A stretch of DNA of 64,000 bases, from contig OY747702.1 of the NCBI GenBank assembly GCA_963556495.2, positions 23,611,403-23,675,402 of the forward strand. The letters run 5' to 3'. The DNA is from Valencia hispanica. Taxonomy: Eukaryota > Chordata > Actinopteri > Cyprinodontiformes > Valenciidae. Within the stretch, counting starts at the first letter, position 1; each line of letters opens with the position of its first letter. This document shows positions 24,760 through 35,320 of the stretch, piece after piece. Under the pieces are notes generated by a model, which saw only the letters and a list, made by a program, of their open reading frames with translations, was not told where the DNA came from and did not search any database. Position numbers and translations under genes: made by a program.

Positions 24760-25920
24760 TTTAATACCAAACAAAATGTGTGTCCATTTCTTAATTTCTT
24801 GCTTATTTATAAAAGATGTAGTACTGATTACTATCAAAAAAGTAAATAAACAAATAAATGATTAAAACAGTTGGTCTCGTGTCAGGATATGTATGCATTA
24901 AATGTTATAATTTCTCAAACTTTTTATAGCTTTTATAACTTACTCTTTTGTACCCAAGGTCTCCATATGCACAGAGATTTGTTGCATTTACATTTAATGA
25001 CACATTAAGATTTTATGCAGAAAAATGCATCCAAATCAACATCTTACTAACAAATGTAAAACTCTAAGCTTCAGTTTTTTTTAATTGATGCTCTACCCTA
25101 ACCCTACTTTTGGAACATTTCATATTTTAGAATAATTTCTAATTATCCAAACAATGAAATGTATCAACTTTGACATTCAGAGTCAGCTTTATGCCCATAT
25201 AAGATTTTATTTAGGCTTTTTTTCCCTTGGCTGTTGGTGTTATATGTTATTTATCTGTGTTATAAAAAGAGAATAAGATGTGTCCATCCTCTCTGAAAAA
25301 AGCCTTTGAATGGTCACAAAATGTAATTTTGAATGTGGCTTTTTTAATAGTTCCAATTGTATTGTGGGAATTTGAAAGGGTAGACCAATAAATAAGGGAT
25401 TCTATTCAACTGTTTAGGATCATCTGTTGGTTTTGGGGCCCAGAAAGGATTTATACAAAACAAGCTGGCAAATGCACTAGTTGTGCAAAAATGTCATTTA
25501 AAAATTGTGTTCACAGAGTTAAAATGTATAGATAATTTGTTAATTTCTATTAGGCTACTTGTGTCTGAACTGGGAACATATTTCATGCGCACTGTGACTG
25601 ATTGTAAGTAAATCGTGAGTTATAATTCAATCTTCACTCCAGGTTAACACCCCAAGCTCACGTTGCCATGTTTTAATTTAACCTTTAAAGGAAATTATTC
25701 TTTTTTTCAATTTAATACAATAAAATAGTGGCTATAGTGTCAGCTAAACAACGTGTTTTGCCGGAAAAATGTTATTAGGATGGTGAAAAGGCAGTGTGTA
25801 GAAACTAAATCTTCGCACTATCTTACCCGGTCGATAGATGTCGCTGTAGTTTGTCTTATTTCTAAGCGTGTCTGCGCAGTTAACGGGAGTTAACGGGCTG
25901 ACTGCCTCTGGTCTTTGCTC
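24760..25920. other. Intergenic sequence after pdgfrl
   Basis: AT-rich. No exon, RNA gene or transposon boundary recognised. Confidence 0.5.
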
Positions 25921-25930
25921 TCTCCCTCTT

Positions 25931-25942
25931 CCTCTCTCTCTC

Positions 25943-25980
<38 letters not shown>

Positions 25981-26020
25981 TTTCAAACGCCCGGGAGGGA
26001 AAAGAAACAGTCCCAGTCTG

Positions 26021-26064
<44 letters not shown>
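25931..26064 (+). repeat. Two (CT)n tracts flanking a GC-rich spacer
   Basis: Tracts at 25931-25977 and 26024-26064 are separated by about 46 bases of unique sequence. Long pyrimidine tracts of this kind are common just upstream of vertebrate promoters; here they precede a candidate 5' exon. Confidence 0.85.
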
Positions 26065-26065
<1 letters not shown>

Positions 26066-26066
<1 letters not shown>

Positions 26067-26238
26067 GGCTCACAGACTGATTGCCGTCCACTGTTCGGTC
26101 CTGAGGTCCGGGGGGAAATATTCTGCGCAGCCGTGTCGATCACGTCTGTTTTGATTTTCTTTTATACAAGCCGCGAGCACAGCAAACTGCAGCAGAGTGC
26201 CATTGTTAATCAAGGAGATGTCCTGCACAGAGAGCATG
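26066..26238 (+). other. n4bp3: Candidate 5' untranslated exon of n4bp3
   Basis: A GC-richer stretch with several CpG that ends at a strong donor (GCATG then GTGAGT at 26239). The first n4bp3 coding exon has a good acceptor 33 bases before its ATG (CTTCTTCCACAG at 53041-53052), so an upstream untranslated exon must exist. This is the best candidate I found between pdgfrl and 53 kb. The link is inference, and the 26.8-kb intron is unproven. Confidence 0.35.
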
Positions 26239-27321
26239 GTGAGTTTTCCTGATCTCCTTCCACATGCAGCCCTGCAGCAGATAGGGGGTGTTAGTTCTTG
26301 TGTCGGGGTCTGATAACTTTATGCACACTGGAACCCAGACTTTTTACCATTGTCAAAGTGATGCTGTCAGGTGGGCAGGAAGGAAACAAGTATGACAATA
26401 ATGTTGATCTAAAGTTGTGGCACAATCTAGATTTGGCTTTCAGCTCAGGTGACTCTGCATCTCTGGTGGCCTCCTGTTCTCCCTGAAAGGAGTTTGGCTG
26501 TAAATGTTTGGGATGAAACGTACACTCCTTTAGATGCACAGGAGAGTTTTGGGGACAAAAGCTGCTTCTCGGTATTTGTGTGAATGAAGAGGGTCCTGGG
26601 GACTGCCAGCCTGTCGTCCTGGAGACCAGAGGCCACAGGTGACCTCTGACCCGAGGACTCATGGAGCGTTGCAGGAAGACTTTAAGTGCGGTGGATAAGG
26701 GCGTCTGCTGACGTAAGTGTCGGAGCAGATGTGACAATAGAGAGACAATGGGTCTGCAACCACTTGTTTGAGACCGTGCTGCAGCCGTTCCCCTAAGTTA
26801 GGAATGGAGAAGCTTGGAGGTGCTGATTGTCAGATGATACTCCTGACTCTGCTGCTGTGAATGAGTGCTTATTACTGCACTGCAATCACATAGACAGCTT
26901 AAATATTGCTTTGAGTTAAAGTCATGCCACAGAAATGCACTTCTCCATCACATTCTCCTCATATCACAATGCATGAATATTAGGTGAGACTGGAGCAGCT
27001 CGGTTTGTTGGGCAAACGTTTTAGGTTACTAGCCATCTACAAATGTTTTGTCAAAAAAATCAATTTGAGTTGAGGTTTGCTTTTACTATTTGGAAAGATG
27101 CTCTTTCAGTTTTGTTTTTTTTAAAGTTACTTTAGGCTTTTTGAATTTTGGGGATTTTGACATCTACCCGCCCCTGATGTTTATGTTCAACACTTTCATC
27201 TACATCTCTCTCTACTTAACACCTCTTCTTCTAACACCTCTAACAACTTAACATGTCTTACCCACACTTACTTGCTTAAATAGACTTTGCACTTAAAATG
27301 TAAGCCAGTTCTTATAGTTGA
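26239..27321. other. No recognised feature
   Basis: A 148-codon open frame on the minus strand (26291-26737) has no ATG at its start and no recognisable domain. Otherwise nothing seen. Confidence 0.45.
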
Positions 27322-27945
27322 CAGTGCCAAGCAAATGTATTCATACCCCTTAAACTTTTTTTCACATTTGATCGCACTTCAACCACAAACATCAGTTTAG
27401 CTCAAACTTAGTCAAGTTGGATGGAGAGGATCTGTGAACACAAATTTACAATCTTGTCATAGATTCTCAGTTGGCTCTGACAGGTTTTCTTTCAGGATTG
27501 GCCATGTGTTTGGCTTGATCCATTTCGCCGTACACTCTGACAAGCTTCCCTATCTCTGATGAAGAAAAGCATTCCCACTACATGATTCTACCACCATTAG
27601 AATGATGTGTAGTGTTAATTTGTAGAGATTTGTAGAGTGCAACACTAATAGTTGTGCTATGAACAGATTCTTCTGGCTGAATTGTGGCTGGCCAGACGGA
27701 TGGAATGACGCATTTTATTTAGAGATATCAGAGTAGGGAAGGCTGAAAGAAATGCACCTGATGTGTTTTAGAATTTTATTTGTAAATTTTTTTTTTTTTT
27801 ATCATGTATCACTTTCTTCCCAAGTAAGTAAGTTTTTTTACTACCTTGCGTTACTCTACCACATAAAAACAAAAATAAATTACATAGACGTTTGTGGTTG
27901 TAACGTGACAAATTGTGAAGAGGTTCAAGGCTATACTTTTCCCAG
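27322..27945. mobile_element. Deleted Tc1-type relic
   Basis: Left end reads CAGTGCCAAGCAAATGTATT. A matching inverted end (TTTGTGGTTGTAACGTGACAAA, then GAGGTTCAAGG) is at 27890-27925. Inside are worn antisense transposase phrases such as GAAAAGCATTCCCACTACATGA. Confidence 0.65.
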
Positions 27946-28689
27946 ACGAAGGGTAAGTTTGAATGAGATTTTTTATTTGTAAGACTATTTGAAACAAAGT
28001 GTCTGCCTGAAAAATATCAACTAGAAATCAGCACTTTGCACCAGTGCAACAAATCTGCTTGAATCTTCTTGACTAAGTGAAAATCAGCTGTGCTAGCTTC
28101 TATTTAGTGGACTGGTTCACTGTCCTGTATGCTCGGTTTGGTAGAAGTTTTATTGTGACTTTAATAGACAGAGATTCCATCCACTTCCCAAATTGTTTTT
28201 GAAATAAACCATATGGTTTGTCAAATTATTTCTGTAAAACAGGGCACAATGATAGATTATTTGCCGAAGAAAGTACAGCGAGAGATAAGAAGTCCAAAGT
28301 AGTTCTGGAATGTCAACTTTATAATTTTAAAGTTTGAAACCCAGTATGCAATCCAGGACGAGCTGAGGCAAGAGAGGGAGACTGACTGTCATTTGATGGA
28401 GAAACAAAACAGACTCATCCGTAAGATAGCAGAAAACCTTGAAGAGATTATAGTAATTATTGGTATGCTTGTGATAAGAAGGTTTTGTTTGTGAGTTTAG
28501 TTGTACCAAAACATACGGAGGACTATGATCTGCTTCCCAAGCAATCTTGTTGAAATTAGTTGTCTCAATCAAGACACATTTTGATGCATAGAAAACACCT
28601 ATAAACATAAAAAACAGCAATATTAGTTTAATTTGAATCAAGATTATTTGGATAACTGTAATTAATGGAGAAAAAGAAAGAGATCCATC

Positions 28690-28960
28690 ATCATCGATCA
28701 AACAAGACGGTGGTACAATGATGGTATGGGCCTATCTGGCTGTCAGTGTAACTGGATCTCTGGTCTGATTAATTCTGAATTGAAAAGAAAAAAACAAATG
28801 TCGATTTACTCGTAAAACTAGACAGAGCACACGTTTCACTTGCTAAAGACAACCTTGAAACATGCAACATGCCCCACAAACAAGCAGCAGCTGATGGGAT
28901 CATCAGCAAAGTCATCAAAACGTATCTTCAAGAAAAAAGAAAATTATCATAATTTAACGG
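28690..28960 (+). pseudogene. Fragment of a Tc1-type transposase
   Basis: A degenerate GGGTMMVWACLAVSVTGSL stretch, matching the GGGSLMVWxCxSxxGTGxL block of Tc1 transposases, then the worn catalytic aspartate region. No intact frame. Confidence 0.5.
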
Positions 28961-29065
28961 AGGATTGCATTCTAAAGTCCATAGACTTCAAATGCTGTTC
29001 TAATTGGAGAAAAATATTTCAATTGGTCAGCCCTCTTATCTGATCTTGTGAAAATGAACACAGTT

Positions 29066-29300
29066 TTAGGTTCAGTTTATTAGATCAAGCTTATTGATAT
29101 ATCAATTCACAACAAATGTGGTCTCAAGGCACTTAAAAAACAAGACTATACCAATCCACATCCAGTTATCAAGAATAAGTAAGCCAATCAATTTAATACC
29201 GTCCAGTTATATAAAAAGATTAAATTACACTCAGTTCGATTTGATCCTAATAATAATAAAGGTCAGTTAAATTTAGCTTATTGTGCCAATTGGTAATTAG
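29066..29300 (+). repeat. Dispersed fish repeat, second copy
   Basis: Shares CAGTTTATT and ATTCACAACAAATGT and CTCAAGGCACTT with the repeat starting at 21905, here more worn. Confidence 0.5.
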
Positions 29301-30515
29301 TGTTCTATCTAAGACAGCACTGAATCTGTTCAATACTTTATGCAAAATTTTATTAAAGATCATGGCTTTGTCTTAATATGTGATCAGCTTCAATAGCTTG
29401 TGGTAGCCCTAGATCGTCCAACTTGCAGATAAGGTTAAAATATCAACTTATGGCTGTCAATTAGGGTTTTCAAAATTAGTTTGAAAACATGACATTATTA
29501 CAAACATATCTTTGCTTTTCTTTTGCAAACCTACAGAATGTGGGACTCGAATGCCTACTGGGTAATGTTAATAGACTTTCGTTGTGTTAGACCACTCTGT
29601 CTCTTTTTCTCAGTGGAGTCGGCCTGACAGCTGATGAGATGTCTTCGCTCAGCTGTTTGAGCCCTTCCAGGGTTGACTCTCTCCTAAGTGAGTGCATGTG
29701 GATGTGTGTTCTTAAAACCTTGGCAGCTGATGAAACACTAATTCTGCTGACTGTCAGCTGTCTGCTGACCATTTGCTTAGTGTTGCCTATCCCAAAGATT
29801 AAAGCACAAAAATCCTGGTCCGTCAAACTCTGTGGTGTTTGAATGAAGACCACCTCCATGCTGCTGCACATTTTCTTTAATGCAGGTTCTGCTGCTGCAC
29901 ATTTTCTTTAATGCAGGTTCTGCAACTGCTCCTAATTGTTGAGCTCAGTGGGAGATAAAAATCCAACAGTTGCATGTAAAGTTCCCGATCTAGTGTATTC
30001 TGTTGCAGGTTGGTCATACATGCACAATCTGACAGATGGTGTAGTAGGCAGAGCACATTTGTAACAACGCTGAGCTTCTTGACAGACATTTCTCTTCAGG
30101 TCAACCATCCAATCAAACACCAAAGAGCATTTATACCATTAGCTGATTAGCTTTTTGTCTGCTAAAGTCTGTCTTGCTTCACTTTTATCCAATTTTCCCT
30201 TAATACTTCAGATTATTAGCTCATCCTTTTACCATATTCTCTCTCTCTCCCTTCTCATATAATGTAGTTAAGGCCACGCCTGGTTGCTCCAAGGAGAATG
30301 GGTCATGCTCTTACACTTAAACTCTTTGCCTTTTCTCATCCTGTGACCAGGCTGATCCGCTCTCTGAGCCGTCTGCCACTCTGATTACAGCCAGGCCAGG
30401 CGTGCAGCTGTTAATGAGGCTGGTGAGATTTCACAGCTCCATGCTTTCAGTGCAAAGGGAAATATTTTGTATTGATTTATTGTCAACATCATCAAGGGGA
30501 AATAAACAAAACAAT

Positions 30516-31100
30516 GTCTTGCAAAACTTTTCATACCTCTTGAACTTTTTATTTCTTTGTCAATTGCTAACCACAAGCTTCAAAGTGTTATTTTGGGATT
30601 TTATGTGCCATAAAACACATAATAGTGACGTTGAAGGAAGATGACACATGGTTTTAAACTATTTATTACAAAAGTAATAAGCCAATTTTTATCAGCCATT
30701 AGTCTTTCTAGTATCTTTCATGCCTGTGATTCTTTGGGAGGTTGGTAAAGTTCTGTCAGATAGGATTCAAAACATTTATAAACATGCATAAATGTGTTTG
30801 ATTTAAACCATTCCATTGCAGCTCAGACTACCACTGTTCCCCTGTATTTAGTTTAATCAATCTTTCCATCAACTCTGACCAGCTTCCCCGTTGCTGCTGA
30901 AGAAAAGCATACCCACAGCATGATTCTGCCACTGCCATGTCCTGCAGTGGGGATGGTGTTTGAGATGATAGGTAAACCTTGGTCTACATAAAAGAATTTT
31001 GCATGAAGGCCAAAGAGTCCATTTTATGCACCTTCTGACCTGAAAATCTTCACCCACACGTTTTTGTCCCCACATTGTCAGAGCCATCCACACTCCGTCC
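30516..31100 (-). mobile_element. Tc1-type relic, antisense orientation
   Basis: Starts TTGCAAAACTTTTCATACCTC, a worn Tc1 end. From 30786 it reads as the complement of a Tc1 transposase, including GAAGAAAAGCATACCCACAG (complement of the catalytic-domain GGGS block). Confidence 0.65.
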
Positions 31101-31481
31101 TGCTCACTCCCTGTCTTAATCATTGTCTGCACTAGTGTCTAATTCTAGTCACCACCTGATCCTCATTCCTTCTGTGTATTTAAGTCCTTCACCTTCTCTC
31201 ACTCCATGTCGGTTCATACTGTTTCTCTCCTGCTTGCATCCTGTCAGTCTGGTGTCCTGTTTTTGTTTCTTCACTTCAGCCTTCATCATCGTTATCATAA
31301 ATAATTTATCATTGCATCTTACCTGTGTCTGCGTGTGGGTCCGTACACCAACCTGGACACCTGACACACATGGCTTATGGCATCAGGACTTCCTATGTTT
31401 TTCTTTCTTTCCAAATCCAAGCAGATTGCATTTGTAAAAAGTCAAGACAACAACTTTCTCTTGAGGAAACTGAGAAGCTTT

Positions 31482-31760
31482 AAGGTCAAGGTCAAGTTTA
31501 TTTATATAGCACATTCAAAAACAACATCAGTTAACAAAGGTGCTTCACAAAGACATAAAAAAATAAATAAATAAATAAATAAAACACAGGGTATGGAAAT
31601 ACTTCTCTCATGCACAGTTGCTCATAAGCTAAGAAAAATAGATGCGTTTTAAGCTGACATTTAAATGTTTGGAGGGATTGAGCAGTTCGAACAGTAAAAG
31701 GTAGAGCATTCCACAGTTTTGGGGCGGCCACAGTGAATGCACGGTCACCTCTACATCTAA
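31482..31760 (-). pseudogene. 3' end of a LINE ORF2, interrupted by a MITE
   Basis: On the minus strand it encodes RGDRAFTVAAPKLWNALPF and then SLQTFKCQLKTHLF, the usual C-terminal block of LINE ORF2 in the L2/CR1 type group. It is followed by the TTTATATAGCAC-type 3' region. The upstream part of the LINE appears to continue at 32167-32240, beyond the inserted MITE. Confidence 0.7.
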
Positions 31761-32163
31761 AGCCTAGTTTACACTTCTCCGTCTGTGGATGTGCGGAGAC
31801 AAGCTGCGCCATTGTCTGTCGACGCAAGGGCTTTCCGACCGGCGTGCAAGCATGGCCGAAGAAGAGCCCAATTTTTTTAACTATCTTTCAAACGCAAGCT
31901 TTTGGGCACTAGATGGTTTATATTACAAGGCCAGTTTATCTAATACTGCGTTTACAAGCTGAAATGAATAAACTGTCTTCGACCAGAGACATCACTACAA
32001 TGGTAGGCAGACCCGCCAGAAAAGGTCTGCACCCCCTGCTGTCCCAGCAGAGAATTGCTTTGCAACACTGACACACCAACGGAGAGGTATTAAAGGAAAA
32101 CGTCTTTGTCAATACATGTACATGTGGGTGCAAACTTGCTTATGGGGAAGTATAAACAAGGCT
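31761..32163 (-). mobile_element. Harbinger-like MITE, copy 3, inverted
   Basis: Starts AGCCTAGTTTACACTTCTC and ends ATAAACAAGGCT. Bordered by TAA on the left and TTA on the right. Its reverse complement matches copy 1, including GGGTGCAGACCTTTTCTGG. It sits inside LINE coding sequence. Confidence 0.75.
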
Positions 32164-32239
32164 TTAGTTCAGATCTCGGAACATCAAGAAGGACTTGGCT
32201 CGTTGATCGAAGTACTCTTGAAAAAGTGTGGAAGTGCCA

Positions 32240-33059
32240 CACCAGTAAGCATAGGCCATGGTTTATATGTAGTTTATTGAATGTTGTCTCCTTTTACACA
32301 GTAACATTTCCATTAAACACTGGATGAACTAAATCAAGTGGCCATCCAGGCCTTAAACTAGCTCTCAGAAATCAAATGATTGATTAATGCATAAGAAAGC
32401 CACCTAAGACTATACTGACTTAGTTATGGGCTTCTGGATTAAGGCTTAAAGTTCCATTAGCAAAACAAAACTGCTTCAAGTTTACAAACCATGTATTATT
32501 TCCTATACTCTTCACATTAATCACCTATTTTTTGTTAGGACTATCACCTAAAATCCATACCAGTATATTGAGGATTTTGTTGCCAGCGTTACCAAATATC
32601 TCATGGGTTATGAATACTTCTGCTAGACACTGAGCTGCATACACTTTTTGACACAGGGTGAACATCCAAACATGAACTAGGTTTTTTCCAAACAATTAAC
32701 ACACCCAAGTTAATCATTATACATAGGTGGCATTGTTTCCTCATTCTAAAGGTTTTCATCTACACTATGTCAATATTTCTGCCTCAGCAGGCCAGTTACA
32801 AGGTAGGAATAAAGCTATTTTAACTACCCAGATGTACTAAAAGGTTTGATTTCAGTTTAGTAAGTTGAACCACTGAATAGGTACGTTGTTTAAAGGTTTT
32901 GTGACCAAACAGAAGTTTCTGAATTGAATCGGGGATTCTATTCTGACTTGCACTGATCATGTTTCTGTAAAACCACTTGGCAGCTGTAGATTGATGCACT
33001 TTGATGCATGCGGATGTGAGGAAACAAGAAGCAAACAATTAAAGGGAACCAAATATTGC
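32240..33059. other. No recognised feature
   Basis: AT-rich sequence. No exon or repeat border recognised. Confidence 0.4.
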
Positions 33060-33112
33060 CTAAAGGGATAATAGAGCTCCGGACGTCACGTGACTCTCAG
33101 AGCGTAGGCGCC

Positions 33113-33421
33113 ATGTTGGCAGGCATGAACCTCACCAAAATGAACGTCGCTGGCTGTGATTTTACTCCGTCGGAGTTTACTCCCCATTTTAAAACGGGAG
33201 ATATTATTGTCTATTCCGGGAAATTAAAAAGATTAAACATATCCGACCCTTACCATGCCCCTGGGATACTTTTTAAAACTTCAGAAGCTGTCAGAGCGGA
33301 CCTTTTACCGTACAGACTCTCACAACAGCGTCAGTTTGTTTTTAAAGTTGCTGGGGACAATAAACTTAAGTGTGGTTTGAAGATGGCTGGGAAAATTATT
33401 AATTATTCATATAGTCTATAA
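33113..33421 (+). CDS. Unrecognised 102-aa ORF inside the THAP element
   Basis: I do not recognise this protein. It starts with ATG at 33113 (MLAGMNLTKMNVAGC) just inside the left inverted end and stops at 33419-33421. It has mixed, protein-like composition with no low complexity, no membrane segment and no clear zinc-finger motif; phrases include TGDIIVYSGKLKRLN and DPYHAPGILFKTSEA. It points towards the minus-strand THAP remnant at the other end. It may be an accessory protein of the transposon, one exon of a larger gene, or a chance frame. Confidence 0.35.
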   Translation: MLAGMNLTKMNVAGCDFTPSEFTPHFKTGDIIVYSGKLKRLNISDPYHAPGILFKTSEAVRADLLPYRLSQQRQFVFKVAGDNKLKCGLKMAGKIINYSYSL

Positions 33422-33713
33422 AGATTCATCTGTTTCACGTTTATGCACTACAGTGAAACAGGTGTTGAAAATCGCATCTTTATTCCATCCATAAAAGTTG
33501 AAAGCCATAAGCTTATGTGTTTTGTTTTACCAACGTCACTGAAAACCATCATTAGGCTGTTTGCTTGCATGGCTTCATTAAAATGCACATTATAGCACAA
33601 AGAACAATGCTGGTATATACTCGCCCCCAGAAGAATATGTGCAACAATAAAACGCATTCTCTTTGCAACCCTTGCAGTTCTGTGCAGAGAAACTTCAACA
33701 CTAACTTACAGTT

Positions 33714-34358
33714 CAGAGTCCTGCAACAGGACGGGTTCCCGCGGGTGACCCGCATAAGGTTTTTACATAATAAAGTTGTTAAATAAAATTTCAGGGGTCC
33801 GGGAGGAAGTTTCTTTAATGCGGGCGGGTTGCGAGTGAGAAAATATAATTGTTTATAATGTTTTGTTTAAGACTCCTAAAGAGAGTTGTGTTGATATATT
33901 GTGATATGTGGAAAGAACATGCCAGAATATTCCCCCAACTTTTAATGCTGACAGCGGAATATTCTCGCTTTCTAGACCTCCAGCGCTGCCAGACAGACTT
34001 TACTGCAGCGGGATTTGCGATTCATGAACTGAGAACAGTTAAAGCCAGGGACTGTGGACAATTTTTCCTTTCTGCACAGGGATCTCTCAGAAAAGTCTCT
34101 CTGGCAGCGCAGGATGCCTAGATAGCGGGAACATTCCGCTGTCAGCATTCAAAGTTGGGGGAATATTCTGGCATGTTCTCTCCACAAACACATTATGCTG
34201 TATCAACATGATTCTCTTTGGGAGTCTTAAACAAACAAAAATATCCCATAAATATTTTTTCACCCGCAGTAAAGAAACTTCTGCCAGACCCTTGAAATAT
34301 AATTTATGTATTTTTCCATCTTTAAACGAGTAGCTACTCGCAACATTGCAGGACTCTG
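33714..34358. mobile_element. Foldback hAT-like element nested in the THAP element
   Basis: Ends are CAGAGTCCTGCAA and TTGCAGGACTCTG, a perfect 13-bp inverted repeat if one unmatched base is allowed for. Inside, two long arms (about 33850-34000 and 34110-34250) are reverse complements at high similarity, for example AGAACATGCCAGAATATTCC in the left arm and its mirror in the right. Ends beginning CAG suggest hAT. No clear 8-bp target duplication remains. No coding capacity. Confidence 0.7.
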
Positions 34359-34902
34359 AGCCCTGAACGTGTTTGCAGCGGACTACGAGTCTTTTAAAAC
34401 CTCGACATATCCACTGCTGTATAATATGAATACGCAAGTGTAATGAAATGATTTAAATAATAGTCCATTCAGACACTGATTATGTGGAAATGTGAATGTT
34501 AGAGCTGGTAAGAAATTCCGCATCAAGTTTTTAAGTGGTGGGGGAAAAAATCATCAATCATAAATATCCCCGCCGTCACCGGCTAAAATGACGCCCATCC
34601 CCTGACATATAATTTCCTGATCAACTTTCCCTCGTCCTACTCCGGAGCATCGCTTAAAGGATATAAAAGCCTGGAGGGATATAAATGGACACAATCGAGG
34701 TTTGTTATCGGGATCCAGATCTGGAATCTTCCTGCAAAGGATTGTGTTGTTGTCCTGATTTTGGTCACCATGAACCACGGGCCGTTGCTAGGTTATGTCC
34801 ATGTGCAACATTTTGTATGTTCATCTCAGGAAATAAAGTATTTTTATTTCTAAATAATTTGCATCACTTAATGATACAAGAGCAGTTATCAAACAAACGG
34901 TA

Positions 34903-35100
34903 TTAAATCTGAATTACAGGTGAATCACTCAAAAAACCTAAATGAAACGGCTTCATTTCTGCCTGATCGCTGATCGCGCGTTTCATGGCAATGATCCGTG
35001 GTTTTCTGCGTTCTGGATCCTTGGGATTCATATAGAACGTTTCTCCCTTATCTCGTCCGCGTCCGTTATGCCATCCTGGGGCACAACAGGTATCCACCAT
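34903..35100 (-). pseudogene. Degenerate THAP-type DNA-binding domain
   Basis: On the minus strand from the ATG at 35098-35100, about 65 codons begin MVDTCCAPGWHNGRGRDKGE and continue NPKDPERRKPRIIAMKR. This is the start of a THAP zinc finger (C2CH), which typically reads CCxPxCxN and PKDPERRKxWxxAxKR. The second zinc cysteine is tryptophan and the conserved tryptophan after the arginine run is absent, so the domain is likely dead. The frame also stays open upstream to an ATG at 35205. The C-terminal half and the catalytic domain are missing. Confidence 0.6.
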
Positions 35101-35307
35101 ATTTACCGCTTCTAAGTTTGGATTAGCAGCAAATAAAAACAACTGCGGGAGACCCGCGGGAGACTGCCTGCCACAATGGCGCCCATTCGATTTTAACTGT
35201 TGCATGCTGGGAGAAGTGACGTCAACTCCCGGAGCTCTTTAGTTGACTTAATAGTCAACTTTCAACTTTTACAACCATCTATTGATTTTAAACAGAGTAA
35301 TTTTTTT

Positions 35308-35320
35308 GGGGGGGGGGGGG
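35308..35320 (+). repeat. G homopolymer tract
   Basis: Thirteen G after seven T. Length could vary or be an assembly artefact. Confidence 0.8.

Larger units (their letters stand above)
33060..35242. mobile_element. THAP-associated DNA transposon with inverted ends
   Basis: The left end CTAAAG...AGAGCTCCGGACGTCAC (33060-33093) is mirrored at the right end (GTGACGTC..CCCGGAGCTCTTTAG, 35216-35242). The spacing inside the two ends differs by a few bases. The element holds a minus-strand THAP-like zinc-finger remnant near its right end and a plus-strand ORF near its left end, and is invaded by a foldback element (33714-34358). THAP domains occur in P, Kolobok and ISL2EU-type transposases; the superfamily cannot be settled here, and no clear target duplication was seen. 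Confidence 0.6.

Noticed and set aside
25744..26154. Arg/Glu and Ser/Leu repeat ORFs
   Set aside because: They come from the (CT)n tracts read in different frames.
26291..26737. 148-codon minus-strand frame
   Set aside because: No ATG at the start, no recognisable domain, no splice context that joins it to a gene.
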